Assembly: GCA_014879655.1 (NCBI GenBank)
Contig: JACSRS010000107.1
Location: 1-64,000, forward strand
Length of the DNA: 64,000 nt
Direction: 5' to 3'
From: Burkholderiaceae bacterium
Lineage (GTDB): Bacteria; Pseudomonadota; Gammaproteobacteria; Burkholderiales; Burkholderiaceae_C
The notes below the pieces were generated by a model, which worked only from the letters and a program-made list of their open reading frames with translations, had not been told where the DNA came from and did no database searches. Below are positions 35,129-45,732 of the stretch, piece by piece. A program made the translations under genes and the position numbers. Numbering within the stretch: position 1 is the first letter of the stretch; each line of letters opens with the position of its first letter.

Positions 35129-35509
35129 ATGCCCCGCCCCATACTCGACGAAAGTCACATGCACCCCGCCATCCGTGACAAGGTGGCCGGTTCGCGCCAG
35201 ACCCTGGTGCAGGAAGTGATGACGGCCATCCGCCAGCACGATGTGGTGGTGGTCGGCATGGCAATGAACCCGTTTCCCAAAAAGGCCCGCGCTTTGCTGA
35301 ATACCGCAGGTGTGCCCTGCACCTACCTGGAATACGGCAGCTACCTGAACAGCTGGCGTGACCGAAATGCACTGAAGATGTGGACCGGCTGGCCGACGTT
35401 TCCGATGGTGTTCGTCAAAGGCACGCTGATCGGCGGCGCCGGCGAATTGCAGGCCCTGATTGATCGCGGCGAGTTGAAGGTGCTGCTGGACAAGCCCCGA
35501 AGCAGTTGA
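35129..35509 (+). CDS. Glutaredoxin-fold protein lacking the catalytic cysteine
   Basis: 126 aa. The monothiol glutaredoxin (Grx4) pattern is clear: V-V-V-V-G-M-A at 39-45, then W-P-T-F-P-M-V-F-V-K-G near 90 and G-G-A-G-E-L-Q-A-L near 103, the loop that holds glutathione or an Fe-S cluster. Where active members have C-G-F-S or C-P-Y-C, this protein has N-P-F-P at 47-50, and its only Cys is at 64. It therefore cannot act as a normal thiol reductase. It may be a scaffold or a binding protein. It follows the glycine-zipper gene by 32 bases and may be co-transcribed. Confidence 0.82.
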   Translation: MPRPILDESHMHPAIRDKVAGSRQTLVQEVMTAIRQHDVVVVGMAMNPFPKKARALLNTAGVPCTYLEYGSYLNSWRDRNALKMWTGWPTFPMVFVKGTLIGGAGELQALIDRGELKVLLDKPRSS

Positions 35510-35543
35510 TCGGGGCCGCCGGCATCCGTCGGCATCAATCCCC

Positions 35544-35590
35544 GATCAATAGCAACAAACGTCCATTTGACGCTGGATGGGGGTCAAAAT
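35544..35590 (+). repeat. Dispersed repeat, copy C
   Basis: TAGC, 13 bases, TTGACGCTGG, with a clear inverted pair ATTTGAC / GTCAAAAT around it. It starts about 35 bases past the glutaredoxin-like stop. Confidence 0.85.
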
Positions 35591-35606
35591 CATTGCCATT
35601 TGACCT

Positions 35607-37049
35607 TCAATCAACCTCGACCCCCTCCAGCACCCGGACCTTCACGCTCTTGCCCTTGATGCGCCCGGCATTCAGGCGGCTTGCGGCCTGGTACGCGATG
35701 GCGCGGTCCACCGCCACATAGGTGGACCATTCATTGACATTGATCTTGCCCACCTGCTCGCGGGTGTAGCCCAGGTCAGCCGTCAGCGCGCCCAGCACGT
35801 CGCCAGGGCGGATTTTTTCCTTGCGGCCGCCCTGGATATGCAGCGTGATCATCGGCGGCACCAGCGGGTCATTGGTGCCAGGGTCGGTTGACGTCAGCTC
35901 GCTCAGCGGATGCCAGACCGATTCGCGGCCCTGCAGCTGCTCGATGCGGCCCACATAGCCCATTTCCGGCATGCTGACCAGGTTCAGGGCCAGACCGCTC
36001 TCGCCCGCCCGGCCGGTGCGGCCGATGCGGTGGATGTGCACCTCGGGGTCGGGCGTGACATCCACGTTGATGACGGCGGCGAGGTTGGCAATATCCAGCC
36101 CGCGCGCCGCCACATCGGTGGCCACCAGCACCGAACAGCTTCGGTTGGCAAAGCGCACCAGCACCTGGTCGCGCTCGCGCTGCTCCAGTTCGCCAAACAA
36201 CGCCAGCGCCGAGAAGCCCTGCGCCTGCAGCACACCCACCAGATCGCGGCACTGCGCCTTGGTGTTGCAGAACGCCAGCGTGCTGGCCGGTCGGAAATGG
36301 TTGAGCAGCAGGCTTACCGCGTGCAGGCGCTCGCTGTCTTTCACCTCGTACCAGCGCTGCTCGATCTGCGCCGCCGAGTGCTGGGCCTGCACCTTCACCG
36401 TCTGCGGGTTGCGCATGAACTGGCTCGCCAGCTTCGCGATGCCTTCCGGGTAGGTGGCCGAGAACAGCAGCGTCTGGCGCTCGGCCGGGCACTGGCGCGC
36501 GACGGTGACGATGTCGTCGAAAAAGCCCATGTCCAGCATGCGGTCGGCCTCGTCCAGCACCAGCGTGTTCAGGGCGTCGAGCTGCAGGCTGGCGCGCGCC
36601 AGGTGGTCCATCACCCGGCCCGGCGTGCCCACCACGATGTGCGCGCCATGTTCCAGCGTGGCCAGCTGCCCGCGCAGCGGCACGCCGCCGCACAGCGTGA
36701 CGACCTTGATGTTGTCCTCGGCCCGCGCCAGGCGCCGGATCTCCGTCGTCACCTGGTCGGCCAGTTCGCGCGTGGGGCACAGCACCAGCGATTGCACGGC
36801 AAAGCGGCGCGGGTTCAAGTTGGCCAGCAGCGGCAGTGCAAACGCCGCCGTCTTGCCGCTGCCGGTGCTGGCCTGGGCGATCAGGTCCTTGCCCAGCAGG
36901 GCCGCCGGCAGGCTGGCCGCCTGGATCGGCGTCATGGTCAGATAGCCCAGCTGCTGCAGATTGGCCAGCACCGCCGGCGACAGCGGCAGGCGGCTGAATT
37001 CCGTCGTATCAGCGGCAGGGGGAGAGGAAGGCGCGGAAAGAGAAGTCAT
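35607..37049 (-). CDS. dbpA: ATP-dependent RNA helicase DbpA
   Basis: 480 aa. DEAD-box motifs are complete: Q motif near 42, A-S-T-G-S-G-K-T (Walker A) near 60, P-T-R-E-L-A, D-E-A-D near 165, S-A-T, and H-R-I-G-R-T-G-R near 345. The C-terminal ~75 residues form a DbpA RNA-binding domain, with G-G-R-K-E-K-I-R-P-G-D-V-L-G-A-L and N-E-W-S-T-Y-V-A-V, which in Escherichia binds helix 92 of 23S rRNA. Role: 50S ribosome assembly in the cytoplasm. It is divergent from amn; the repeat copies lie on each side of it. Confidence 0.93.
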   Translation of the reverse strand: MTSLSAPSSPPAADTTEFSRLPLSPAVLANLQQLGYLTMTPIQAASLPAALLGKDLIAQASTGSGKTAAFALPLLANLNPRRFAVQSLVLCPTRELADQVTTEIRRLARAEDNIKVVTLCGGVPLRGQLATLEHGAHIVVGTPGRVMDHLARASLQLDALNTLVLDEADRMLDMGFFDDIVTVARQCPAERQTLLFSATYPEGIAKLASQFMRNPQTVKVQAQHSAAQIEQRWYEVKDSERLHAVSLLLNHFRPASTLAFCNTKAQCRDLVGVLQAQGFSALALFGELEQRERDQVLVRFANRSCSVLVATDVAARGLDIANLAAVINVDVTPDPEVHIHRIGRTGRAGESGLALNLVSMPEMGYVGRIEQLQGRESVWHPLSELTSTDPGTNDPLVPPMITLHIQGGRKEKIRPGDVLGALTADLGYTREQVGKINVNEWSTYVAVDRAIAYQAASRLNAGRIKGKSVKVRVLEGVEVD

Positions 37050-37093
37050 TCCCGATTATCGGCACCCGGCGCTGCAGCCCCTAAAACTACTCC

Positions 37094-37142
37094 TTTCATA
37101 GCAACAAATATCCATTTGACGCTGGGATGTTGATGATTTGAC
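37094..37142 (+). repeat. Dispersed repeat, copy D
   Basis: TAGC, AACAAATATCCAT, TTGACGCTGG, then a GATTTGAC further on. It lies in the divergent gap between dbpA and amn and is nearly identical to copy C over its first 30 bases. Confidence 0.85.
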
Positions 37143-37233
37143 TGTGAATTTGTCAAAAAGAAGGGACAGGGGTACCGGTCTGCCGAGTCCAGGGGGTCGC
37201 CCGGTTGTCACAGGCCGCGTGGACAATGTGCAC

Positions 37234-38820
37234 ATGCCCCACATGCCCGAATTCATCGCCCCCACCCGCTTCACCGACGCCGCCGCCGCACTGGCGCAAG
37301 TGCAGACCATCTACAACGCCAGCATCGGGCACCTGCGCGAAGCCATGCGCCGCTTCGTGGCCGGCGAAGATGACAGCGCCCCCGGCGCACCACCGCAGCG
37401 CCAGCGCGCCTGTTACCCCTATGTGCGCATCCACAGCGATTCGCTGTCGCACGCCGACTCGCGCCTGAGCTTCGGCTTCGTCGCCGGCACCGGCCGTTTT
37501 GAAACCACGCTCACGCGCCCCGACCTGTACGCCGCCTATTACCTGGAGCAGTTCCGGCTGCTGCTGGCCAATCACCGCGCCGAGATTGAGGTGGGCACCA
37601 GTACGCACCCGATTCCGGTGCATTTCAGCTTTGCCGAGCACGACCACGTGGAAGGCTCGATGAGCGCCGAGCGCCGCCAGCTGATGCGCGACGTGTTCGA
37701 CCTGCCCGACCTGGCCGCGATGGACGACGGCATCGCCAATGGCACGCACCAGCCGCGCGCCGGCGAGGCTCAGCCGCTGGCGCTGTTCACCGCGCCGCGG
37801 GTGGACTACTCGCTGCAGCGCCTGCGCCACTACACCGGCACCGCGCCCGAGTGGTTCCAGAACTTTGTGCTGTTCACCAACTACCAGTTCTACATCGACG
37901 AATTCATCGCGCTGGGTCACGCCGCCATGGCTGACCCGGCGAGCGAGTACGTCGCTTTCGTCGAGCCGCGCAACGTGGTGACGCGGCGGGTGGGTTTGCC
38001 CGCCCAGGCCATCGACGCGCTGGGGAACGGTCCGCCGCCGGGCCGCCCCAAGGCGGAACACGGCCCCCTCGGGGGGCAGGAAGCACACGAAGTGAGCGAC
38101 CGTGGGGGCAATACTCCGCCTCCAAGGCTTCCGCAGATGCCCGCCTACCATCTGATGCGCAAGGATCGCACCGGCATCACGATGGTGAACATCGGCGTCG
38201 GGCCGGCCAACGCCAAGACCATCACCGACCACATCGCCGTGCTGCGACCGCACGCCTGGATCATGCTGGGCCACTGCGCCGGCCTGCGCAACAGCCAGCA
38301 ACTGGGCGACTACGTGCTGGCCCACGGCTATGTGCGCGAAGACCATGTGCTGGACGAAGAACTGCCGCTGTGGGTGCCGATCCCGGCGCTGGCGGAGGTG
38401 CAGGTGGCGCTGGAGTCCGCGGTGACCGAGGTCACACAACTGACCGGGCATGCCCTCAAGCGGGTGCTGCGAACCGGCACCGTGGCTTCTACAGACAACC
38501 GCAACTGGGAATTGCTGCCCGACAACACGCCGCAGCGCCGCTTCAGCCAGAGCCGGGCCATCGCATTGGACATGGAAAGCGCGACCATCGCCGCCAACGG
38601 CTTCCGCTTTCGTGTGCCCTACGGCACGCTGCTGTGCGTGTCAGACAAACCACTGCACGGCGAGATCAAGCTGCCCGGCATGGCCAACCACTTCTACCGC
38701 GAGCGCGTGAACCAGCACCTGCTGATCGGCCTGAAAACCGTGGAACGGCTGCGCGAAGCCGGCGTGGACAAGCTGCACAGCCGAAAGCTGCGCAGCTTTG
38801 CCGAGGTGGCGTTCCAGTAA
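37234..38820 (+). CDS. amn: AMP nucleosidase with a repeat-derived insertion
   Basis: 528 aa from ATG at 37234. AMP nucleosidase hydrolyses AMP to adenine and ribose 5-phosphate. The N-terminal regulatory domain (to about 200) holds Y-P-Y-V-R-I; the C-terminal catalytic Rossmann-like domain has N-I-G-V-G-P-A-N-A-K-T-I-T-D-H near 325, L-G-H-C-A-G-L-R-N near 350, and D-M-E-S-A-T-I-A-A-N-G near 445. Residues about 264-298, Gly/Pro/Glu-rich, do not fit the family: they are encoded by a palindromic repeat (see 38025-38113) that keeps the frame. Homologues of this type go straight from V-T-R-R to L-P-Q-M-P-A-Y-H. The insertion sits between the two domains and may be tolerated. Confidence 0.9.
   Translation: MPHMPEFIAPTRFTDAAAALAQVQTIYNASIGHLREAMRRFVAGEDDSAPGAPPQRQRACYPYVRIHSDSLSHADSRLSFGFVAGTGRFETTLTRPDLYAAYYLEQFRLLLANHRAEIEVGTSTHPIPVHFSFAEHDHVEGSMSAERRQLMRDVFDLPDLAAMDDGIANGTHQPRAGEAQPLALFTAPRVDYSLQRLRHYTGTAPEWFQNFVLFTNYQFYIDEFIALGHAAMADPASEYVAFVEPRNVVTRRVGLPAQAIDALGNGPPPGRPKAEHGPLGGQEAHEVSDRGGNTPPPRLPQMPAYHLMRKDRTGITMVNIGVGPANAKTITDHIAVLRPHAWIMLGHCAGLRNSQQLGDYVLAHGYVREDHVLDEELPLWVPIPALAEVQVALESAVTEVTQLTGHALKRVLRTGTVASTDNRNWELLPDNTPQRRFSQSRAIALDMESATIAANGFRFRVPYGTLLCVSDKPLHGEIKLPGMANHFYRERVNQHLLIGLKTVERLREAGVDKLHSRKLRSFAEVAFQ
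38025..38113 (+). repeat. Palindrome-rich repeat inserted within amn
   Basis: Contains CCGCC-CCAA-GGCGG (38043-38056), CCCCC-TC-GGGGG (38064-38075) and GTGGGGGC near its end. I recall similar units dispersed between genes in Comamonadaceae, but only one copy is in this window. It is about 90 bases and preserves the frame. Confidence 0.75.
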
Positions 38821-38966
38821 GGCGTCGCGCCGGCCATCGCCCGCGGTCTTTACCCAAATTTACCGATCTGTGTTGCACCGCACAAAGAGCCGGGCAGACA
38901 TGCGTACAAAATGGTCCACGATCCACTGGCGCCATCATCCTGCAGGCGCTTGTGCGAAACAGCACC

Positions 38967-40421
38967 ATGATTCTGTCCCAGTCCGCCCGACGCCGAAACC
39001 AATGCGCGCCCAGACCTTCCATGCTCTGGCTGGCAGCACTGCCCATCGCCGCCCTGAGCGGCTGCGCCTCGCTGACAAGCCCTGACACCGCAACACCTCT
39101 CGCGCCGGTGCCGACGGCCTGGTTCGCCGACGCCCACCCGGCAGCACCCGATCAGCCCCCGACCTCGCTCGCCCTGTGGTGGCAGCGTTTTCATGACCCG
39201 CAGCTCTCCGCCCTTGTCTCGCAGGCGCTCAATGCCAATACCGACGTGCGCAGCGCCCAGGCGGCGTTGCGCCAGGCCCGTGCCCAGCGCGACGCGCGGG
39301 TCGCGCCCTTGCTGCCCAATGTCAGCGGGTCCGTCGCGGGGCAGCGCAACACCACCGGCGGCAACATCGCCAGCGACAGCTACAGCGCCAGCCTGGACGC
39401 GAGCTGGGAGCCCGACATTTTTGGCGCCAACCGAAGCGCGCTGAACGCCGCCGAGTCGGATGTCCAGGCCGCCAGTGCCAGCCTGGCCAGCGTGCAGGTC
39501 TCCATGGCCGCCGAAGTCGCGGTGACCTATATCGAGGTGCGCAGCCTGCAGGCACGGCTGGTGATTGCGCGCAGCAACCTGGACAGCCTGAATGAAACCC
39601 TTCAGATCACGCGCTGGCGCGTCCAGGCGGGCCTGACGACCTCGCTCGACGTGGAACAGGCCGTATCCGCCAGTGAGCAGACCCAGGCTGCCATCATCGC
39701 GACGGAAACCAGTCTGACGCAGTCCATCAGCAGCCTGTCCGTGCTGACGGGCCAGCCTCCCGGCGCATTGCAGTCCTCGCTGGCCGATGCTGCACCGGTC
39801 CCGCAGGCCGATGGTTCTCTGGCCCTGGCCCTGCCAGCGGACACCTTGCGCCAGCGACCCGACGTGCGCGCCGCCGAAGCGCGCATCCGTTCGGCGCTGT
39901 CCCTCTTGTCCGCGGCCGACGCCGCGCGTTACCCCAGCTTCAGGATCAGCGGCGCGCTGGGCCTGCGCGCGATGACGCTGGGCACGCTGACCAACGGCGC
40001 CTCGGCGGTCAGCGCTTTGCTGGGCAGCATTTCCGTGCCGCTGTTTGACGGCGGCGCGATCCAGGCCCAGGTACGGTCCCAGGAAGCCACGCTGGAGCAG
40101 GCGCGGGTCAACTACCAGGCCACGGTGCTCACGGCGCTGAAAGATGTCGAGGACGCACTGGTGTCCCTGCAGGGCAACCGCGAGCGGCTGGCCCGGCTGC
40201 AGGCCGCAGCCAACGCCGCAGCCAACGCGGAATTGCTGGCCCGCCAGCGCTACGGCAGCGGACTGATCGACTTTCGCACCGTGCTGGAAACCAAGCGCAC
40301 CCTGCTCAACACCCAGGATGGCGTGGAAAGTACGCGCGCCAGTCTCAGCGCCGACCATGTTCGCCTTTACAAGGCCCTGGGCGGCGGCTGGACGCCTGAC
40401 CTCGACGCCGCCACACCCTGA
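38967..40421 (+). CDS. NodT-family outer-membrane efflux lipoprotein (second copy)
   Basis: 484 aa from ATG at 38967, giving a signal peptide and lipobox A-L-S-G-C near residue 32. Two OEP repeats follow, with L-N-A-N-T-D-V-R-S-A-Q-A-A-L-R-Q-A near 90, S-W-E-P-D-I-F-G-A near 146, Q-R-P-D-V-R-A-A-E near 295 and V-P-L-F-D-G-G-A near 350. It is the outer-membrane end of the MacAB-like pump encoded directly downstream (33-base gap). It is only distantly similar to the first NodT copy at 23.7 kb. Confidence 0.9.
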   Translation: MILSQSARRRNQCAPRPSMLWLAALPIAALSGCASLTSPDTATPLAPVPTAWFADAHPAAPDQPPTSLALWWQRFHDPQLSALVSQALNANTDVRSAQAALRQARAQRDARVAPLLPNVSGSVAGQRNTTGGNIASDSYSASLDASWEPDIFGANRSALNAAESDVQAASASLASVQVSMAAEVAVTYIEVRSLQARLVIARSNLDSLNETLQITRWRVQAGLTTSLDVEQAVSASEQTQAAIIATETSLTQSISSLSVLTGQPPGALQSSLADAAPVPQADGSLALALPADTLRQRPDVRAAEARIRSALSLLSAADAARYPSFRISGALGLRAMTLGTLTNGASAVSALLGSISVPLFDGGAIQAQVRSQEATLEQARVNYQATVLTALKDVEDALVSLQGNRERLARLQAAANAAANAELLARQRYGSGLIDFRTVLETKRTLLNTQDGVESTRASLSADHVRLYKALGGGWTPDLDAATP

Positions 40422-40454
40422 CCGCCACGCGGCCACTGGATTGACACCTTCGCC

Positions 40455-41801
40455 ATGAATGCATCGAAACCCGCATCCTCCCCCGTCGCACCACCAACCG
40501 CCGAAAAGTCCGCTGCGGCCGATCTGCAGGCGCTGCTGGGTACCGAACAAGCACCCCGCTGGTGGCGACGTCCGGCGCTGTGGATCGGCGTCATCGTCCT
40601 GGCCGCCGCCGCCGCGGGGCTGTTCTACTGGCAGACCCGGAAGGCGTCGAATGCGGCACCCGTCTACGTGACCGAGGCGGTGCGCAAGGGCAACCTCACG
40701 CTTTCGGTCGCGGCCAACGGCACCATCATGCCCACGCGCGTGGTGAACATCGGCAGCGAACTCTCCGGCACCGTCAAGCGGGTGCTGGTGGACGTGAACG
40801 ACGTCATCAAGAAGGGCCAGGTGCTGGTCGAACTCGACACGGCCAAGCTCGATGACCAGGTGCTGCGCTCGCGTGCCGCGCTGGCGGCGGCCCAGGCCCA
40901 GCTGGCGCTGACCACGGCCACCGTAAAGGAATCTCAAGCCAGTCTCGGCCGCTTGGAAGAAGTGTCGCGACTGTCCGGCGGCAAGGTGCCGTCTGCCACC
41001 GAACTGGACAGCGCCCGCGCCACCGTGGATCGCGCCGTGGCCGGCGAAACCAGTGCGCGGGCCAGTGTGGCCGAGGCCCGGGCCGCCCTGTCCACCGACG
41101 AGACCAACCTGTCCAAGGCTTCGATCCGCTCGCCGATCGACGGCGTTGTGCTCTCGCGATCGGTGGATCCGGGCAACGCGGTGGCAGCCTCGCTGCAAGC
41201 CGTGACCTTGTTCTCGGTGGCCGAAAACCTGACCCAGCTGAAGCTGGAAGCCAGCGTGGACGAGGCCGACGTGGGCTCGGTCAAAGCGGGGCAAAAGGCC
41301 AGTTTCACCGTGAGCGCCTACCCGTCTCGCCGATTTCCGGCCACCATCCGGCGCGTGGCTTTTGGCTCGACCACCACCAACAATGTGGTGACCTACGTGG
41401 CCACGCTCGATGTGAACAACGCCGAACTTGCCCTGCGCCCCGGCATGACGGCTGTGGCCACCATCATCGCCACCGAGCGCGAAGGCGTGCTGCTGGTGCC
41501 CAACACGGCGCTGCGCTTTGTTCCGACCTCCGTGACATCGGCGGCTGGCAAAAGTTCGGACAGCAGCATCCTGTCGAAGATGATGCCGCGTCCGCCCAGG
41601 AGCAGCACGACCAAGGTGGCCGGCACCGAAACCAAGGCCCCCGGCACGCGCCGGATCTGGATTCTGCGCGAGGGCCAGGCGGTATCCATGCCGGTGCAGA
41701 CCGGCATCAGCGACGGTCGCTTGACCGAGGTCAGCGGCGAAGGCCTCACTGCCGGCATGGCCGTCATCACCGACCAGCGCAGTTCGGGCAGCGCACCATG
41801 A
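40455..41801 (+). CDS. macA: MacA-like periplasmic adaptor protein
   Basis: 448 aa. A cytoplasmic N-terminal stretch precedes one helix (about 38-58), then the first lipoyl half (T-R-V-V-N-I-G-S-E-L-S-G-T-V), a coiled-coil hairpin (about 130-220), the second lipoyl half with I-R-S-P-I-D-G-V-V-L, and beta-barrel plus membrane-proximal domains. It links the inner-membrane ABC unit to the NodT-type channel. Its stop overlaps the ATPase start by four bases (ATGA). The N-terminal ~37 residues are longer than in Escherichia MacA. Confidence 0.88.
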   Translation: MNASKPASSPVAPPTAEKSAAADLQALLGTEQAPRWWRRPALWIGVIVLAAAAAGLFYWQTRKASNAAPVYVTEAVRKGNLTLSVAANGTIMPTRVVNIGSELSGTVKRVLVDVNDVIKKGQVLVELDTAKLDDQVLRSRAALAAAQAQLALTTATVKESQASLGRLEEVSRLSGGKVPSATELDSARATVDRAVAGETSARASVAEARAALSTDETNLSKASIRSPIDGVVLSRSVDPGNAVAASLQAVTLFSVAENLTQLKLEASVDEADVGSVKAGQKASFTVSAYPSRRFPATIRRVAFGSTTTNNVVTYVATLDVNNAELALRPGMTAVATIIATEREGVLLVPNTALRFVPTSVTSAAGKSSDSSILSKMMPRPPRSSTTKVAGTETKAPGTRRIWILREGQAVSMPVQTGISDGRLTEVSGEGLTAGMAVITDQRSSGSAP

Positions 41802-42563
41802 TGCAGCGTGAGGACCCTCACGCTCCACCGCTGATCCGTCTGCGCGGTATCACCAAGGTCTATGGCAGCGGCAGCACCGCCTTTCAGGCCCTGAAAGGCG
41901 TGGATCTGGACATCCGGGCAGGTGATTTCGTCGCCATCATGGGGCCCAGCGGCTCGGGCAAATCCACCGCCATGAACACCTTGGGCTGCCTGGATACCCC
42001 GACCACCGGCACCTATGAATTCAACGGCGTCCAGGTGCAGTCGCTCAGCCGCGATCAGCGCGCCCGGGTGCGCCGGCGCTACCTCGGTTTCGTGTTCCAG
42101 GGCTACAACCTGCTGGCACGCACCTCAGCGCAGGAGAACGTCGAGTTACCGCTGATCTACCGTGGCGAGCCCGCAGCAAGCCGCCACGCCATGGCCGCGC
42201 GCGCGCTGGACTCGGTGGGCCTCAAGGGCTGGGAACGGCACACGCCAAGCGAGTTGTCGGGCGGCCAGCAGCAGCGAGTGGCAATCGCGCGCGCCATCGT
42301 TACCGAGCCCGCCGTGCTGCTGGCCGACGAACCCACGGGTAACCTCGACACCGCCCGCAGCAAGGAAATCATGGAACTGCTCTGGCACCTCAATGCCGAC
42401 CTGGGCATCACCGTGCTGATGGTCACGCACGAGGCCGACATGGCCGCCTACGCGCGACGCATCGTGCACTTTGTCGACGGTGTCGTCGCCAGTGACGCGC
42501 GCAATCCGCATCCGGCAGGACTGCAAGTGGCATCGGCGATCGACGCAAACGCTGGAGCCGATC

Positions 42564-42574
<11 letters not shown>
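41798..42574 (+). CDS. MacB/LolD-type ABC transporter ATPase
   Basis: 258 aa with Walker A G-P-S-G-S-G-K-S near 50, signature L-S-G-G-Q-Q-Q-R near 150, Walker B with A-D-E-P-T-G-N-L-D and a switch His in M-V-T-H-E. In Escherichia MacB the ATPase is fused to the permease; here it is a free subunit, as in LolD or FtsE. The gene overlaps the permease start by 11 bases. The last ~25 residues extend beyond the usual ATPase end. Confidence 0.92.
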
Positions 42575-43772
<1,198 letters not shown>

Positions 43773-43798
43773 GGGCGGCCGACGACGGCCAGACGACG

Positions 43799-44650
43799 TC
43801 AGTCGTTGGACAGCGACGCCATCGGCTCGCCCACACGCACCGGCCGGGCGGGCTCCCACGCGGCGGCAAAGTGCAGCGTGTCCTGCGGCCAGAGCATGAC
43901 CACGGTGGAGCCCAGCAGGAAGCGCCCCATCTCGTCGCCTTTTTTCAGCTCGATCGGCACGTCGTCATAGCGCCACTCGCGAATGTCGGCGCTGCGCGGC
44001 GGGTTGACCACGCCGTGCCAGACGGTGGCCATGCTGCCGACGATGGTGGCGCCCACCAGCACGTTCACGAACGGGCCGTGCGGCGTGTCGAACACACAGA
44101 CCACACGCTCATTGCGCGCAAACAGGCCCGGCACGCCGCGCGCGGTGGCCGGGTTGACCGAGAACAGATCGCCCGGCACGTAGATCATGCGCGTCAGCCG
44201 GCCGTCACACGGCATGTGGATGCGGTGATAGTCCTTCGGGCTGAGGTAGATGGTTGCAAAGTCGCCGTCGTGGAAACGGGCGGCCAGTTCGGCGTCACCG
44301 CCCAACAATGCGCGCGTGCTGTACTGGTGATCCTTGGCCTGGAAAATCTGGTCGGCGCGAATGCGGCCGAGCTGGCTGATGGCGCCGTCGACGGGGCAGA
44401 CCCAGGCGCTGTCGGCCAATGGCCGGACACCGGCTTTGAGTTCGCGGGTGAAAAACGCGTTGAAGGTCGGGTAGCTGGCCGGGTCGGGGTTGGCGGCCTC
44501 GGCCATGTTGACGCCGTAGCGGCGAATGAACCAGGGGATGACGCGCCGCGTCCAGCCCTGCGCCGTGACGCCGGCGCACCAGCCGGCGAGTTCGGTGAGC
44601 AGTCGTTTGGGAATCAGGTACTGCAGCAGCACCGCAAGGCGTTCAGACAA
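43799..44650 (-). CDS. psd: Phosphatidylserine decarboxylase proenzyme
   Basis: 283 aa from a TTG at 44650. Cuts phosphatidylserine to phosphatidylethanolamine at the inner membrane. The self-cleavage motif L-G-S-T at 246-249 supplies Ser 248, which becomes the pyruvoyl group; D88 (C-P-V-D-G) and H144 (D-Y-H-R-I-H-M-P) complete the triad used for processing. Length and motif spacing are normal for the type I bacterial enzyme. It converges with the MacB permease (26-base gap) and is divergent from the NodI-like gene. Confidence 0.94.
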   Translation of the reverse strand: MSERLAVLLQYLIPKRLLTELAGWCAGVTAQGWTRRVIPWFIRRYGVNMAEAANPDPASYPTFNAFFTRELKAGVRPLADSAWVCPVDGAISQLGRIRADQIFQAKDHQYSTRALLGGDAELAARFHDGDFATIYLSPKDYHRIHMPCDGRLTRMIYVPGDLFSVNPATARGVPGLFARNERVVCVFDTPHGPFVNVLVGATIVGSMATVWHGVVNPPRSADIREWRYDDVPIELKKGDEMGRFLLGSTVVMLWPQDTLHFAAAWEPARPVRVGEPMASLSND

Positions 44651-44765
44651 AACAGGGTGCCCGCAAAGCTAGGAAGGCTGCGATTTTACCGACCGCGGCC
44701 CGTACAGGGGCGTGGAAAGGACTTCTGGCGCAACGGCTCCCGCGGGTTCCCGGCAAAATGCCTGC

Positions 44766-45707
44766 ATGAGCGCACCCCTGCTGGAAATCCACCACCTGAG
44801 CAAACGCTATGGCGCCACCACCGTGGTGAACGACGTTTCTTTTGCCATCGATGCCGGCGAGTGCCTGGGCGTGATCGGCCCCAACGGTGCGGGCAAGACG
44901 ACCACCATCCGCATGGCGCTGGGGCTGGCAACGCCGGATGCAGGCCGCATCCGCTACTTCGGCGGCGATGGCGAGGCGCTGGAGATGCCGCACGACGCGC
45001 TGGCCATCAAGGCGCGGCTGGGCGTGGTGAGCCAGTTCGACACGCTCGACCCGGACTTCACCTGCGCCGAGAACCTGCTGGTCTATGGCCGCTACTTTGG
45101 CATGAAGGATGCAGACATCCGCGCGCGCATCCCGCAGCTGCTGGAATTTGCCGCGCTGTCGCATAAGGCCGACGCCAAACCTGGGGAACTGTCCGGCGGC
45201 ATGAAGCGGCGGCTGAGCCTGGCACGCGCGCTGGTGAATGACCCGCGCCTGCTGCTGCTGGACGAGCCCACCACCGGGCTCGACCCGCAAGCCCGCCACC
45301 TGATGTGGGAACGCCTGCAACTGCTGCTGCAGCAGGGCAAGAGCATCTTGCTGACCACGCACTTCATGGATGAAGCCGAGCGCCTGTGCAGCCGCCTGCT
45401 GGTGCTGGACCACGGTCGCAAGATCGCCGAAGGGCGCCCCCGTGCGCTGATTGCCGAGCACCTGGAGCCCGACGTGGTGGAGGTCTATGGCGTCGGCGCG
45501 CTGGCACTGGCCCAGGATGCCACGCTGGCGGGGCTGGCTGCGCGGGTGGAAGTCAGCGGCGAGACGGTTTTTTTCTACACCCGCGACGCGCATCCGCTGC
45601 TGGTCGCGCTGGAGGCACACCCCGGCCTGCGCACGCTGCACCGGCCCGCCAATCTGGAAGACCTGTTTCTGAAACTCACCGGACGCCAGATCCGGGAAGA
45701 CGGCTAG
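44766..45707 (+). CDS. NodI-type ABC transporter ATPase
   Basis: 313 aa from ATG at 44766. Walker A G-P-N-G-A-G-K-T-T near 40, signature L-S-G-G-M-K-R-R-L near 140, Walker B L-L-L-L-D-E-P-T-T-G-L-D-P near 160 and switch His in T-T-H-F-M-D-E-A-E. The C-terminal ~80 residues are a small alpha/beta domain found in NodI and DrrA-like proteins. It pairs with the permease gene 25 bases downstream. NodIJ in rhizobia exports lipo-oligosaccharides, but homologues are widespread in Burkholderiales without nodulation, so the cargo is not known. Confidence 0.9.
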   Translation: MSAPLLEIHHLSKRYGATTVVNDVSFAIDAGECLGVIGPNGAGKTTTIRMALGLATPDAGRIRYFGGDGEALEMPHDALAIKARLGVVSQFDTLDPDFTCAENLLVYGRYFGMKDADIRARIPQLLEFAALSHKADAKPGELSGGMKRRLSLARALVNDPRLLLLDEPTTGLDPQARHLMWERLQLLLQQGKSILLTTHFMDEAERLCSRLLVLDHGRKIAEGRPRALIAEHLEPDVVEVYGVGALALAQDATLAGLAARVEVSGETVFFYTRDAHPLLVALEAHPGLRTLHRPANLEDLFLKLTGRQIREDG

Positions 45708-45732
45708 TGATGTTTACCCCCACGCTCCACCG

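Noticed and set aside
38850-41828. 992-codon minus-strand ORF opposite the NodT and MacA genes
   Set aside because: Composition typical of GC-driven antisense frames (Gly/Arg/Gln/His-rich), no signal or domain, and both genes beneath it are well-supported families.
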